Shown here: positions 1 through 6,782 of the stretch, piece after piece
Numbering within the stretch: the stretch's first letter is position 1
How the letters are laid out: every line of letters begins with the position of its first letter
NCBI GenBank assembly: GCA_020433835.1
Contig: JAGRBY010000003.1
Coordinates: 1-53,013, forward strand
Source: Anaerolineae bacterium
GTDB lineage: Bacteria > Chloroflexota > Anaerolineae > 4572-78 > J111
DNA: 53,013 nt
Direction: 5' to 3'
Program-made: the position numbers and the translations under genes
Notes under the pieces: generated by a model
Told to the model about the DNA's origin: nothing
Seen by the model: the letters and a program-made list of their open reading frames with translations, nothing else
The model's database searches: none

Positions 1-258
1 TTCATTCTCATCGGTGTACGGTTTTTCTTCGATAGTATCGTCGACTAACACCACCCCATCGTCCCTTTCTACTTGACGTACTGTCAGTTTGATCGTTTGC
101 CAATACTTTTTCTGGTCGTACCGTTCTTTTCCCAAAAAACGGGTGATTTGATCGTGGCTGTAGGCGTTATCGACCAAGTTGGATAATCCCGTAGCCGTTG
201 CTAATGAAAAGGATGTGATGAGGTAGTCGCTGTACAAATCCAATAATTTTTGATCCAT
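1..258 (-). CDS. IS4/IS701-like transposase, N-terminal part (runs off the left edge)
   Basis: The ATG is at 258 and 86 codons are visible before the window edge. The protein starts MDQKLLDLYSDYL and ends in VLVDDTIEEKPYTDENE. The DDT is the expected first aspartate of the DDE catalytic triad of IS4-superfamily transposases. The C-terminal part of what looks like the same transposase, with its YREK signature, lies at the right edge of the window in the same orientation (52575-53012). The protein is incomplete only because of the window boundary. Family identity is inferred from the DDT and YREK motifs and the shared terminal sequences; the exact IS name is unknown. Confidence 0.75.
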   Translation of the reverse strand, partial: MDQKLLDLYSDYLITSFSLATATGLSNLVDNAYSHDQITRFLGKERYDQKKYWQTIKLTVRQVERDDGVVLVDDTIEEKPYTDENE

Positions 259-392
259 TCCTTGCCTTCCTGCTTCGTTTTGTACAACATCCTATTCCTG
301 ATTTTTGTCTCTTGTCAAATCTGTCTCTGCGTAAGGTAAGTGATTCAGTATCGATCACTAAGTGACTCGCTGTTGATCACTAAAGGACTCAA
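1..392 (-). mobile_element. IS4/IS701-like element, partial copy (left window edge)
   Basis: Contains the transposase start and the element end upstream of it. The stretch 327-340 (CTGCGTAAGGTAAG) recurs exactly, inverted, at 52569-52582 in the right-hand copy, as expected for the two terminal inverted repeats of one element. Outside it sit subterminal repeats, TCGATCACTAAGTGACTC and TTGATCACTAAAGGACTC (350-390), related to repeats at 52505-52565. The outer limit near 392 is estimated from where the similarity stops. Confidence 0.6.
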
Positions 393-470
393 ACTTATTT
401 ACTGCGTGCTTTATCTTTTTGGGGAGGTGTAGGACGTGGGCATGAAGTGTAGCATTCTCCATTCCACGCT

Positions 471-911
471 TCAACCATCGAGCGGACTGCGAACGCTCAT
501 TGGCCCCTGGTTGAGGACGTGGGTATAGATCATGGTGGTGCGGGCATCTTTGTGGCCGAGGAGTTCTTGGACAGTGCGAATGTCGTAGCCGTTTTCGAGG
601 AGATGGGTGGCGAAAGAGTGCCTAAAGGTGTGGCAACTAACGTGCTTGGTTAAACCGGCAGCTTTGACCGCCGTTTTAACAGCTTTTTGTAAACTACCCG
701 GATCGATATGGTGCCGCCGAATGACATCAGAACGGGGGTCGCGCGACAGTTTGTGGCTGGGAAAGAGCCACTGCCAGCCCCACTCGCGAGCGGCGTTGGG
801 ATATTTACGAGCCAGAGCGTTGGGTAAATAAACGTGGCCATAGTCCTGCTCCAGATCATTGGTATGTAGACTTTGGGCATAGCGTAATTGACGCTGTAAT
901 GTTGGGCGCAT
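471..911 (-). pseudogene. Integron-type tyrosine recombinase (IntI-like), C-terminal fragment
   Basis: The 146-residue product matches the C-terminal half of an integron integrase. [14 protein letters not shown] followed by WGWQWLFPS is the extra segment that separates IntI proteins from XerC/XerD. The catalytic part has HTFRHS (His and Arg), LLGHKD (His) and the nucleophile Tyr in MIYTHVL. The first catalytic Arg and the whole DNA-binding N-terminal half are missing. An in-frame stop lies about 20 bases upstream of the first ATG, so the gene is 5'-truncated, not merely mis-started. It lies next to the partial IS. An attC-like site sits about 1.5 kb away on the side where cassettes would be expected. 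As it stands it cannot be an active recombinase. Confidence 0.75.
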
Positions 912-1215
912 GCTGTAGTGCGCGGGTCACACGTTTTGTGAATAGCTATACTCATCTGTACAAGCACAAGCAAGTATGTTTTGCGGTAGAGGAACGGTTC
1001 CGGCTCGGATATTTTGTGCCAACGAAGACCCCCCCAAACGAGCTCGTGTTGCTTATGCATAGCGAAGCATGTTTTGGGGCGGGCAGGGACGACCTGGGGT
1101 CAATGGCAACGGTCGCACATAACAGAACGCCCGGCTCAGCGCCGGGTGGTTGCGATTCAGGCTGCATTCTTTCGCCGGTAATTGATATCCGCCGCATTCC
1201 CAGTTTGAAGCATCC
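912..1215. other. Gap with a GC-rich hairpin
   Basis: No credible gene is seen on either strand. The only structure noted is a GC-rich hairpin at 1130-1146 (CCCGGC, 5-base loop, GCCGGG). It has no T-tract on either side, so it is not a standard terminator. The missing 5' part of the integrase and any attI site would have lain here; neither is recognisable. Confidence 0.4.
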
Positions 1216-1686
1216 TCATTTCATCAATAATGGCAGGTAGGTTTTCCGTTGATAGTATGGACAGATAACATTCGCGCTGTCGACAATGGGCGAGCTGCCT
1301 GTGGCGAAGCCAGAGAGAGTTACTACGTATTGACGGCCCATGTCCGGGATTCCACTGATATTCTTGCCGCCGCAGGCTACTTTGAGTCCATTGCCTAACA
1401 TTGGACCAGTCAGGTAAGCCGAATTTTCAAAGAAGCCGCTCATATTAGCACGCACCTTGCCGTTAATGGCTATTTCGATGTGGCTGAAGGACGAGTCAGA
1501 AGTGGAGGCGTAGAAATAGCGCAGGTTGATCAGACAACTTCCGGCTGTTTCAACATCTTGAACACAATAAGGATTGCTGACGATCATTGTAACGGCCTGT
1601 GGAGCAGTATGAACAGGCTCGTACGCGAGGGCCTGCGCCAGACCCAGTATTATCATCACCAGTAGCAAGGTTCGCATTACGCGCAT
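1216..1686 (-). CDS. Small secreted protein with C-terminal YLPLLMK tail
   Basis: A 156-residue protein with an N-terminal hydrophobic signal (MRVMRTLLLVMIILGLAQAL). It ends in KTYLPLLMK, a C-terminal tail seen on many secreted Chloroflexota proteins, whose role is unknown to me. The body is homologous to the upstream gene at 1702-2226. Both have VSNPYC, a second Cys before an INLRYF/INFRFV strand, a GFFE/AFFE segment, an NGLxVACG motif and a final Cys-Pro, giving four shared cysteines that could form two disulfides. A GGAG ribosome site lies 9 bases before the ATG. Only 15 bases separate it from the upstream gene, so the pair is probably one transcript. The function is unrecognised. Confidence 0.7.
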   Translation of the reverse strand: MRVMRTLLLVMIILGLAQALAYEPVHTAPQAVTMIVSNPYCVQDVETAGSCLINLRYFYASTSDSSFSHIEIAINGKVRANMSGFFENSAYLTGPMLGNGLKVACGGKNISGIPDMGRQYVVTLSGFATGSSPIVDSANVICPYYQRKTYLPLLMK

Positions 1687-1701
1687 AACTGACGCTCCAC
1701 A

Positions 1702-2226
1702 TCACGGACTAAATGCTGGGCAGGTCACGTTGGCGATGTCGGTGGCCATGGGGCTACGGCTTGAATCCAGCGGCTGTATCGTGACTCCGTACACATTGCC
1801 ATACTGGTTGCCTGCCCCGCCCGCATTCGGCGACCCGCAAGCCACGATCAGGCCGTTGGGAACCATGTCATAGCTGTAGGTGATCGTCCCTTCAAAAAAG
1901 GCGGTGGCGTTGTAGCGTTTCTTGCCGCTGATTGTGAAGGCCAACCAAGTCATATAAGGCGCGCTGCTCTGATTGTCGGTGGCCTGGACGAAACGAAAGT
2001 TGATCGAGCACTTGTCAACTGCTGGATCGGGTTGGTAGCAATAAGGATTGGAAACCGTGAATGAAGTCAAGCTATTGGGAGCAATTGGATCGGCTTGGGT
2101 CCCCATCGGCCCTGTGAGCGGCGTCGGAGTTGGCGGTGCTGTCTGGGCAGACGTAAGGTTATCGGCCATAAGCATGCCGCCCGTGAATATCAATACCAGT
2201 ATCCCCGCGAAGACAAATTTGCGCAT
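1702..2226 (-). CDS. Small secreted protein, paralogue of the neighbouring gene
   Basis: I take ATG 2226 as the start because AGGAGG precedes it at good spacing; a longer reading frame from 2304 lacks a comparable site. The 174-residue product has a signal peptide (MRKFVFAGILVLIFTGGMLM), a short Thr/Pro-rich linker (TAPPTPTPLTGP), then the same four-cysteine domain as the downstream gene: VSNPYC, a KCSINFRF strand, AFFEG, NGLIVACG and VTCP. It lacks the YLPLLMK tail of its paralogue and ends in AFSP. This looks like a tandem duplication with different anchoring or export tails. The function is unrecognised; an extracellular location is inferred from the signal peptide. Confidence 0.7.
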   Translation of the reverse strand: MRKFVFAGILVLIFTGGMLMADNLTSAQTAPPTPTPLTGPMGTQADPIAPNSLTSFTVSNPYCYQPDPAVDKCSINFRFVQATDNQSSAPYMTWLAFTISGKKRYNATAFFEGTITYSYDMVPNGLIVACGSPNAGGAGNQYGNVYGVTIQPLDSSRSPMATDIANVTCPAFSP

Positions 2227-2377
2227 GTTACCTCCTTGGCTTTTATAGGAATGGTAGCGTTGGTAGGTTTGAATTATAGTATGTCTCCTTCGTGATGGCA
2301 ACACTGATCAGTGGGTTGCTGATGGTCTGAAACATGCTGTGGTACGCGATCCGGCGCGTGCTGGCGAACCAGAGGCC

Positions 2378-2503
2378 GCCCAACATCGCTTGCACCTGAC
2401 TCTCTCAGACCGCGCTTTTTTGATATATTGTATCATTCTTAAGCTGTACTGCTTGGGCCAACCTGTACTATCCCGCCGCGGCAGGTGAAGTGGGGCGTTA
2501 GCC
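2378..2503 (+). other. attC: attC-like integron recombination site
   Basis: The left core GCCCAAC (2378-2384) fits the RYYYAAC consensus and the right core GTTAGCC (2497-2503) fits GTTRRRY with one mismatch. Inside them TTGCACCTGAC (left) pairs with GGCAGGTGAA (right), with one unpaired base in the left arm, which is the extrahelical base typical of attC sites. The central loop is about 80 bases. The orientation is the one expected for cassettes extending away from the integrase fragment at 471-911. No second attC was found, so the cassette boundary on the other side is unknown. Confidence 0.5.
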
Positions 2504-2535
2504 AGAGTTTAATCGATTGGCCATAACCCCATTGG

Positions 2536-2564
2536 CAAAAAAAACAGAGCCATAATCGGCTCTG
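2536..2564 (-). terminator. Rho-independent terminator downstream of the DUF4469-like gene
   Basis: Read on the minus strand, CAGAGCCGATTATGGCTCTG folds into a hairpin with a 7-8 bp stem, followed directly by a run of eight T. It lies about 45 bases past the stop codon at 2611. Confidence 0.8.
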
Positions 2565-2610
2565 CTTTTCGTGTGAGTTTTTATCCTGTCCGGGGCAGAA
2601 AGGGGGAGCG

Positions 2611-3066
2611 TTAAACGGTGAGTATGGCTTCTAGCCGGCCGCTCCTTATTTCTTGACCAAAGGCGCTTCGTACTTCTAAGGCATATTGGCCCACTTCAAG
2701 GCTGGGGATAAGGAACATCAGGTCGGTGCCTGTGTTCCGGCCCACAATCTCAACGCGGGTTTCGGTGCCGTTGATAAAGAAGATACCTTGTTTCGGGTCT
2801 GCTGCATCAAACTTCAAGCGGTGACCACGCACCTGGCCCATGCCACCGGGCGTTATGATCGCGTCGATGTCGTCAGTGTTCACATTGGTGAATTGATCGA
2901 GGCTAGGCTCCGGTGTGTGACTTTCAACTTTCTGCAAATTGGCTTGACTCCGCACGGTGTCGCGTAGATAAGGGCTGGCCTGGATGTTGATTTCCAGCGT
3001 GTGCCGCTCTTTGTCATAGCCATCAACCTTACTGTTAAAGCCCAGCAATTCCAAATTCAAAGTCAT
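2611..3066 (-). CDS. DUF4469-like domain protein
   Basis: A 151-residue protein whose C-terminal half (ITPGGMGQVRGHRLKFD, then ADPKQGIFFI) resembles the Ig-like DUF4469 domain, in which GHxLKFDxxDPxQGIFFI is characteristic. The N-terminal 60 residues look like a separate beta domain. There is no signal peptide. The ATG at 3066 overlaps the stop codon of a truncated upstream reading frame (TAATG), so the two were translationally coupled. Its former operon partner was cut by the ISL3 element at 3181. In other genomes DUF4469 often follows a DNA-binding HU-like domain, but none is visible here. The role is unknown. Confidence 0.6.
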   Translation of the reverse strand: MTLNLELLGFNSKVDGYDKERHTLEINIQASPYLRDTVRSQANLQKVESHTPEPSLDQFTNVNTDDIDAIITPGGMGQVRGHRLKFDAADPKQGIFFINGTETRVEIVGRNTGTDLMFLIPSLEVGQYALEVRSAFGQEIRSGRLEAILTV

Positions 3067-3180
3067 TAGGTCGGAGCAGGAGGAATATCCAACTCAAGTT
3101 GTTGAATCATAAAAATGAGCAGATGGGTCCAGCTATCAAAACAAAGATAACGGGTCAGGGTTCGGATATCATTGAAAAAA
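3066..3180 (-). pseudogene. 3' remnant of a gene cut by the ISL3 element
   Basis: From the ISL3 boundary at 3180 an open frame runs 37 codons (FFNDIRTLTRYLCF to QQLELDIPPAPT) to a TAA at 3068-3066 that overlaps the ATG of the next gene. That overlap is typical of coupled operon genes, and the frame is open right up to the IS edge. I infer that the IS removed its upstream part. No matching 5' part is seen beyond the other IS end (4565-4621), so the insertion was probably accompanied by loss of DNA. The family is unrecognised. Confidence 0.5.
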
Positions 3181-3207
3181 TTGGCTCAACAGGAATTCAT
3201 GTGGTAG
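3181..3207 (+). repeat. ISL3 terminal inverted repeat, left
   Basis: Begins TTGGCTCAACAGGA; identical to the reverse complement of 4538-4564 at 26 of 27 positions. The transposase stop codon lies inside it. Confidence 0.85.
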
Positions 3208-4469
3208 ACAGGAAAAAACGGTCAGGGCCGTGTAAGTCGAGCCAAATACGTTGAAAAAGGGTAGAGACTTTGCGAATGCCATAACAACGGCGTTTGACAG
3301 TTTTGATTTTGTTATTGAGGCCCTCAACGAAGCCACTGGTAATGCGTTGCTCAAAGTAGTTGATGATATATTGCCAATGGTTACGCAAAGTCTTGATAAA
3401 GCCAGCAAAAATATCTAAGTCAGAACGTTCGACTTTTCGGACCCAGGCCAAAAGCCGCAGGTCGGCCTCAGCAACCGAGAGATGCAAGTTAAAGATAGCG
3501 GTCAGTTCCTCACGAAAGGTATAGGCTTGATGGAGGGTGGGCGAATGGAAAAATAAGCGTCTAAGGCTGAGGCGTTCCTCAAGGTCAAGAGCCGCATGGT
3601 TTTTGCGTAAAGTCCAGAGCATGCCTTTACAATCCTGGTCATAGCTTTCTGGGGGTAATTCCTTTTTCAACCGTTTGAGTTCCTTTTTACGCAAGTCATC
3701 AAAGTCGTCTCGGTAATGTTGGGCGACGTGAAAGCGGTCAATAACCGGTGAGGCTGATAGGTCGTCATGGTCAGCGATGAACTCGGCAATCGCATTGAGG
3801 TAGCCTTCCCACATATCAGTCGTAAAATGGGTGAGGGTGGACCGTAATCGGGCTGGAATCTGCTCTAAAAAGGCCTTGACTGTCTTTTTTTTCGGTCTGG
3901 TAGTACTGATAAGATAGAAATCTTACCATTTGCTTGACGGGCAGTGATGATCGCCGAATACTTTTTGCGCCCTTTGCTCATTGATATTTCGTCGATACCC
4001 ACCGTCCCTAAATCGTCGACTTTAGCCCAATTGATCTCACTCTCAATTTGACGTTTCAAGGCTCCTGCCACCGCATCATAGCCTACTCGCTCTTTGAGGC
4101 TGACATCTTTTCTATCGTGCTGTTGATTAATTGTTTGACCAGATATTCATCATAGGCGTTGGTATGGGGACTGCGCTGTTGATACCAACTCACGATCTGG
4201 GTTGTCGTTGGTTCATGCCAACAGTCCAGACATTGCCCTCTTTTTGGGCGGATGACTATGTACGTTTCCAATCCTAAGACCGATAAATGTCGCAGCCGGA
4301 TTTCTTTTCCATGCCCGAAGGTGCAAGCTATTTGGCGTTTGCATAGCCCACATTCTGTCGTCTCTTGTGTGCTTTCTACACGGATTATCAGCTCTTGTTC
4401 TGCTGTGATTTCCGTCTCTATCACTTCCACATTGGGCAGGTCTAGCGGTATCGTTATTCCTGTTTTCAT
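3197..4469 (-). pseudogene. tnpA: ISL3-family transposase, two -1 frameshifts
   Basis: Three consecutive reading frames (4083-4469, 3865-4071, 3197-3814) together give one ISL3 transposase of about 425 residues. The N-terminal part has a zinc-finger-like CGLCKRQ...CLDC arrangement; the middle has VGIDEISMSKGRKKY; the C-terminal part has DRFHVAQHY and SGFVEGLNNKIKTVKRR, all typical. Frames 1 and 2 join across GAAAAG (about 4103-4107) and frames 2 and 3 across a run of eight A (minus strand, about 3890). Both joints need a -1 shift, or one lost A. After the second shift the protein reads DRKKKTVKAF and continues without a break. Confidence 0.85.
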
Positions 4470-4537
4470 CTCGCTGTTATCCTCTTTTCTCCTTCTGTTG
4501 GATATCAGCCTATTTTATATCATTTTCCTGGCTCTTG

Positions 4538-4564
4538 CTACCACATGAAATCCTGTTGAGCCAA
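4538..4564 (-). repeat. ISL3 terminal inverted repeat, right
   Basis: Inverted partner of 3181-3207, one mismatch (GGATTTC against GGAATTC). Confidence 0.85.
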
Positions 4565-4621
4565 CTTTTTTGAGCCAAATGTATATCCCTCAGCGTTCAG
4601 ATGCGATTAATCAGATATGAC

Positions 4622-5404
4622 TTAACCCTTTTCATACGGCACAAAGCCCGACGCCTCGCCGTCGGGCTTGAACCAGGCCAATTTATCATGCAGAGTGGCA
4701 ACCTCACCCAGCACCACAATCATAGGTGTGGGTAGCTGGTGGACTTCTATATCTTCCGGTAGCTTGCCTAGTGTGGTGCGGACCACTTGCTGCTGATTGG
4801 TTGTTGCCCAACTGATGGCCGCCGCCGGCGTATCTTCTGCTCGACCGGCGGCCATCAGTTCCCCCCGAATTCGGGCAATATTTTTGGCTGCCATCAACAT
4901 GACGAGCGTTGGAACTTGAGCCAGCGCAGCCCAATCGGTGGTACTTTCCGGTTTGTTTGGATCCTCATGCCCCGTAACCACCGCAAACGAGGTGACCATA
5001 CCCCGATGGGTCACCGGAATACCGGCGTAGGCTGGCCCGGCCAAGGCTGAAGAAATGCCTGGTACAATTTCATAGGGCAAACCGGCTTCAGCCAGAGCCA
5101 AAACTTCTTCACCGCCGCGTCCAAAAACCAGAGGATCGCCCCCTTTTAACCGCACAACCTGCTTTCCGGCTCGAACCAAATCGACCAACAGTTGCGTTAT
5201 CTGGGGCTGGCGCATTACGTGCTTATCTGGCCCCTTGCCGACGAAAATCATCTCCGCATCCGGTCGGGCTTCTTCAAGAAGTTCTTGCGGAATAAGCCGG
5301 TCGTACATAACGACTTCAGCCTGTTTCAATAAATTTAAACCGCGAACGGTGATTAAGTCGGGTCGGCCCGGCCCGGCTCCCACCAGATATGCTTTGCCTG
5401 ACAT
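4622..5404 (-). CDS. cobA: Uroporphyrinogen-III C-methyltransferase
   Basis: SAM-dependent methylation of uroporphyrinogen III at C2 and C7 to precorrin-2, the entry to cobalamin and sirohaem. The 260-residue protein has the class III methyltransferase (tetrapyrrole methylase) motifs: VGAGPG (8-13), RLKGGDP (85-91), VPGISSA (114-120) and GIPVTHRG (128-135). It has no uroporphyrinogen synthase or CysG extension, so it is the stand-alone SumT/CobA form. It is the last gene of the cobalamin operon, 16 bases after the cobJ-sirC fusion whose C-terminal domain would oxidise its product. The ISL3 element begins about 60 bases past its stop. Confidence 0.93.
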   Translation of the reverse strand: MSGKAYLVGAGPGRPDLITVRGLNLLKQAEVVMYDRLIPQELLEEARPDAEMIFVGKGPDKHVMRQPQITQLLVDLVRAGKQVVRLKGGDPLVFGRGGEEVLALAEAGLPYEIVPGISSALAGPAYAGIPVTHRGMVTSFAVVTGHEDPNKPESTTDWAALAQVPTLVMLMAAKNIARIRGELMAAGRAEDTPAAAISWATTNQQQVVRTTLGKLPEDIEVHQLPTPMIVVLGEVATLHDKLAWFKPDGEASGFVPYEKG

Positions 5405-5420
5405 TATCTATTTACACTCC

Positions 5421-6728
5421 TTATTGTCCCTTTTCGACCGTTACGTTCTCTAAACAGACCTGAATTTTATCTCTGATAACCTTTGCTTGTTTGGGTGCTC
5501 TAGCAACCGTACTGATAGCCACGATGATATTAGACTGCCGGTGAACAGCAGGAACGTGAAAGTTCCCATCCTCAGGCTGATCGGCTACATTGCACAAAAG
5601 CCCGGCATTGCTGGCTTCTAAGGCCACTTGCTTGTTGACCGCGCGTTGGTTGGTCGCTGCAAAGGCCAACTGCACACCCATAAGATCCCCACTCTGGTAA
5701 GGTCGTTTCACCCAATCAATCTGCCCGGTTTCCGCCAAAGTTTGGAGCGTGGCTGTCACTTCAGGACTCACCAGTCGCACGTTCGCTCCGCTCTTGAGCA
5801 GCCCTTCGACTTTACGCTGTCCCACCGGCCCCCCGCCGACAACCACGGCTTGCACGTGCCGCATATTGTTGAGCGTCAGCGGATAAAGACCATCGCCCCA
5901 TTGTTCTTGAGCATGTTCTTGCGGTACGGAAGCTTCCATTTTTTCAGCGGTTTCCTGGTTCGATGTCTCAGCCGCCGTATATCCGCGCGGAGTCACTATC
6001 CGTTGCCCCAAGAAATAACTCTGACTGTTGCCGACCAGCACCAGCGTGAACATATCGACGACGGCCGGATCGAAATCGGCCAGGGTCGTCAGGTCGATTT
6101 GCTCATCGGGCCGCGTTACATTGCGAATGATCGCCACGGGCGTTGTTCCGGCTCGATACGCTTGCAAGATATCGACGGCCCGCTGAAGCTGCCAGTCCCG
6201 CTGTTTGCTGCGCGGATTGTAAAAACCGATCACAAAATCGCCCCAGGCCGCGGCCTGCAACCGGCGTTCGATGACCGGCCAGGGCGTGAGCAGATCGCTC
6301 AGGCTGATGGTGCAAAAATCGTGGCCCAGCGGTGCGCCCAACTTCGCTGCGGAGGCTTGAATGGCACTGACGCCGGGATAAACCACAACCTCGGGTTTTG
6401 ATCCGGACCACTGGCGCTGTTGTAACAGCTCGAAGATGGGGCTGGCCATCGCATAGATACCGATGTCGCCACTGCTGATCATCGCCACCTGTCTGCCCGC
6501 ATATGCTAACTCGACCGCCTGCTCGGCTCGCTCCAACTCGCGCCCAATGGGACTGCGAATGATTTCCTGTTCAGGCCTCAGCAGCGGTGTGATAAAATCG
6601 ATATAAACTTGATAGCCGATGATGACCTCGGCGCTTTGGAGCGCTTGCTGAGCGGCTCCGGTCATCTGCGAAAAATCGCCCGGCCCTAAACTTACTAAGG
6701 ATAAAATGCCGTTGGAATTGGATTTCAT
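5421..6728 (-). CDS. Fused precorrin-3B C17-methyltransferase (CobJ/CbiH) and precorrin-2 dehydrogenase (SirC-like)
   Basis: A 435-residue two-domain protein. Residues 1-250 are a CobJ/CbiH C17-methyltransferase that also drives ring contraction: LVSLGPGD (11-18), SSGDIGIYAMASP (85-97), YPGVSAIQASAAKLGAPLGHDF (117-138, quoted in part), GFYNPRSKQR (168-177). After a Glu/Gln-rich linker (251-280), residues 281-425 match the NAD-dependent precorrin-2 dehydrogenase domain of Met8p, SirC and CysG: LYPLTLNN, Rossmann GGGPVGQRKVEGLL (298-311) and NVADQPEDGNFHVPA, with D383 in the position of the catalytic Asp. The two activities sit at separate steps of the pathway. The dehydrogenase would let the same operon make sirohydrochlorin, the CbiX substrate. 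Confidence 0.9.
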   Translation of the reverse strand: MKSNSNGILSLVSLGPGDFSQMTGAAQQALQSAEVIIGYQVYIDFITPLLRPEQEIIRSPIGRELERAEQAVELAYAGRQVAMISSGDIGIYAMASPIFELLQQRQWSGSKPEVVVYPGVSAIQASAAKLGAPLGHDFCTISLSDLLTPWPVIERRLQAAAWGDFVIGFYNPRSKQRDWQLQRAVDILQAYRAGTTPVAIIRNVTRPDEQIDLTTLADFDPAVVDMFTLVLVGNSQSYFLGQRIVTPRGYTAAETSNQETAEKMEASVPQEHAQEQWGDGLYPLTLNNMRHVQAVVVGGGPVGQRKVEGLLKSGANVRLVSPEVTATLQTLAETGQIDWVKRPYQSGDLMGVQLAFAATNQRAVNKQVALEASNAGLLCNVADQPEDGNFHVPAVHRQSNIIVAISTVARAPKQAKVIRDKIQVCLENVTVEKGQ

Positions 6729-6782
6729 AAGTTTACTTCTTTCATTGCAAAGTTCGTGGTTATCGGCAATAAACCAAAAATT

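Larger units (their letters stand above)
3181..4564 (-). mobile_element. ISL3-family insertion sequence, complete ends, broken transposase
   Basis: The 27-base terminal inverted repeats at 3181-3207 and 4538-4564 differ at one position and enclose a transposase with ISL3-family motifs. No clear 8-base target duplication is visible: both flanks are A/T-rich (AAAAAA left, TTTTTT right) and look more like an extension of the inverted repeat. Length is about 1.38 kb, normal for the family. The transposase is split into three frames, so this copy is probably immobile unless frameshifting occurs. Confidence 0.85.

Noticed and set aside
1120..1160. A hairpin with ACATAAC and GTTGCGA on its sides, considered as a second attC site
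   Set aside because: The outer cores do not match each other or the consensus well, and the element is too short, with no inner L boxes or extrahelical base.
899..1240. Plus-strand frame of about 113 codons between the integrase fragment and the secreted protein
   Set aside because: No ribosome site, no family features, and it runs into the 3' end of the opposite-strand gene.
2226..2304. Longer start for the secreted protein at 2304
   Set aside because: The extra 26 residues are basic and come before the signal peptide, while AGGAGG sits directly before ATG 2226.
3890..4110. Programmed -1 frameshifting as the firm explanation for the split ISL3 transposase
   Set aside because: ISL3 elements normally encode one uninterrupted transposase, and the first joint (four A) is a poor slippery site; kept as a question only.
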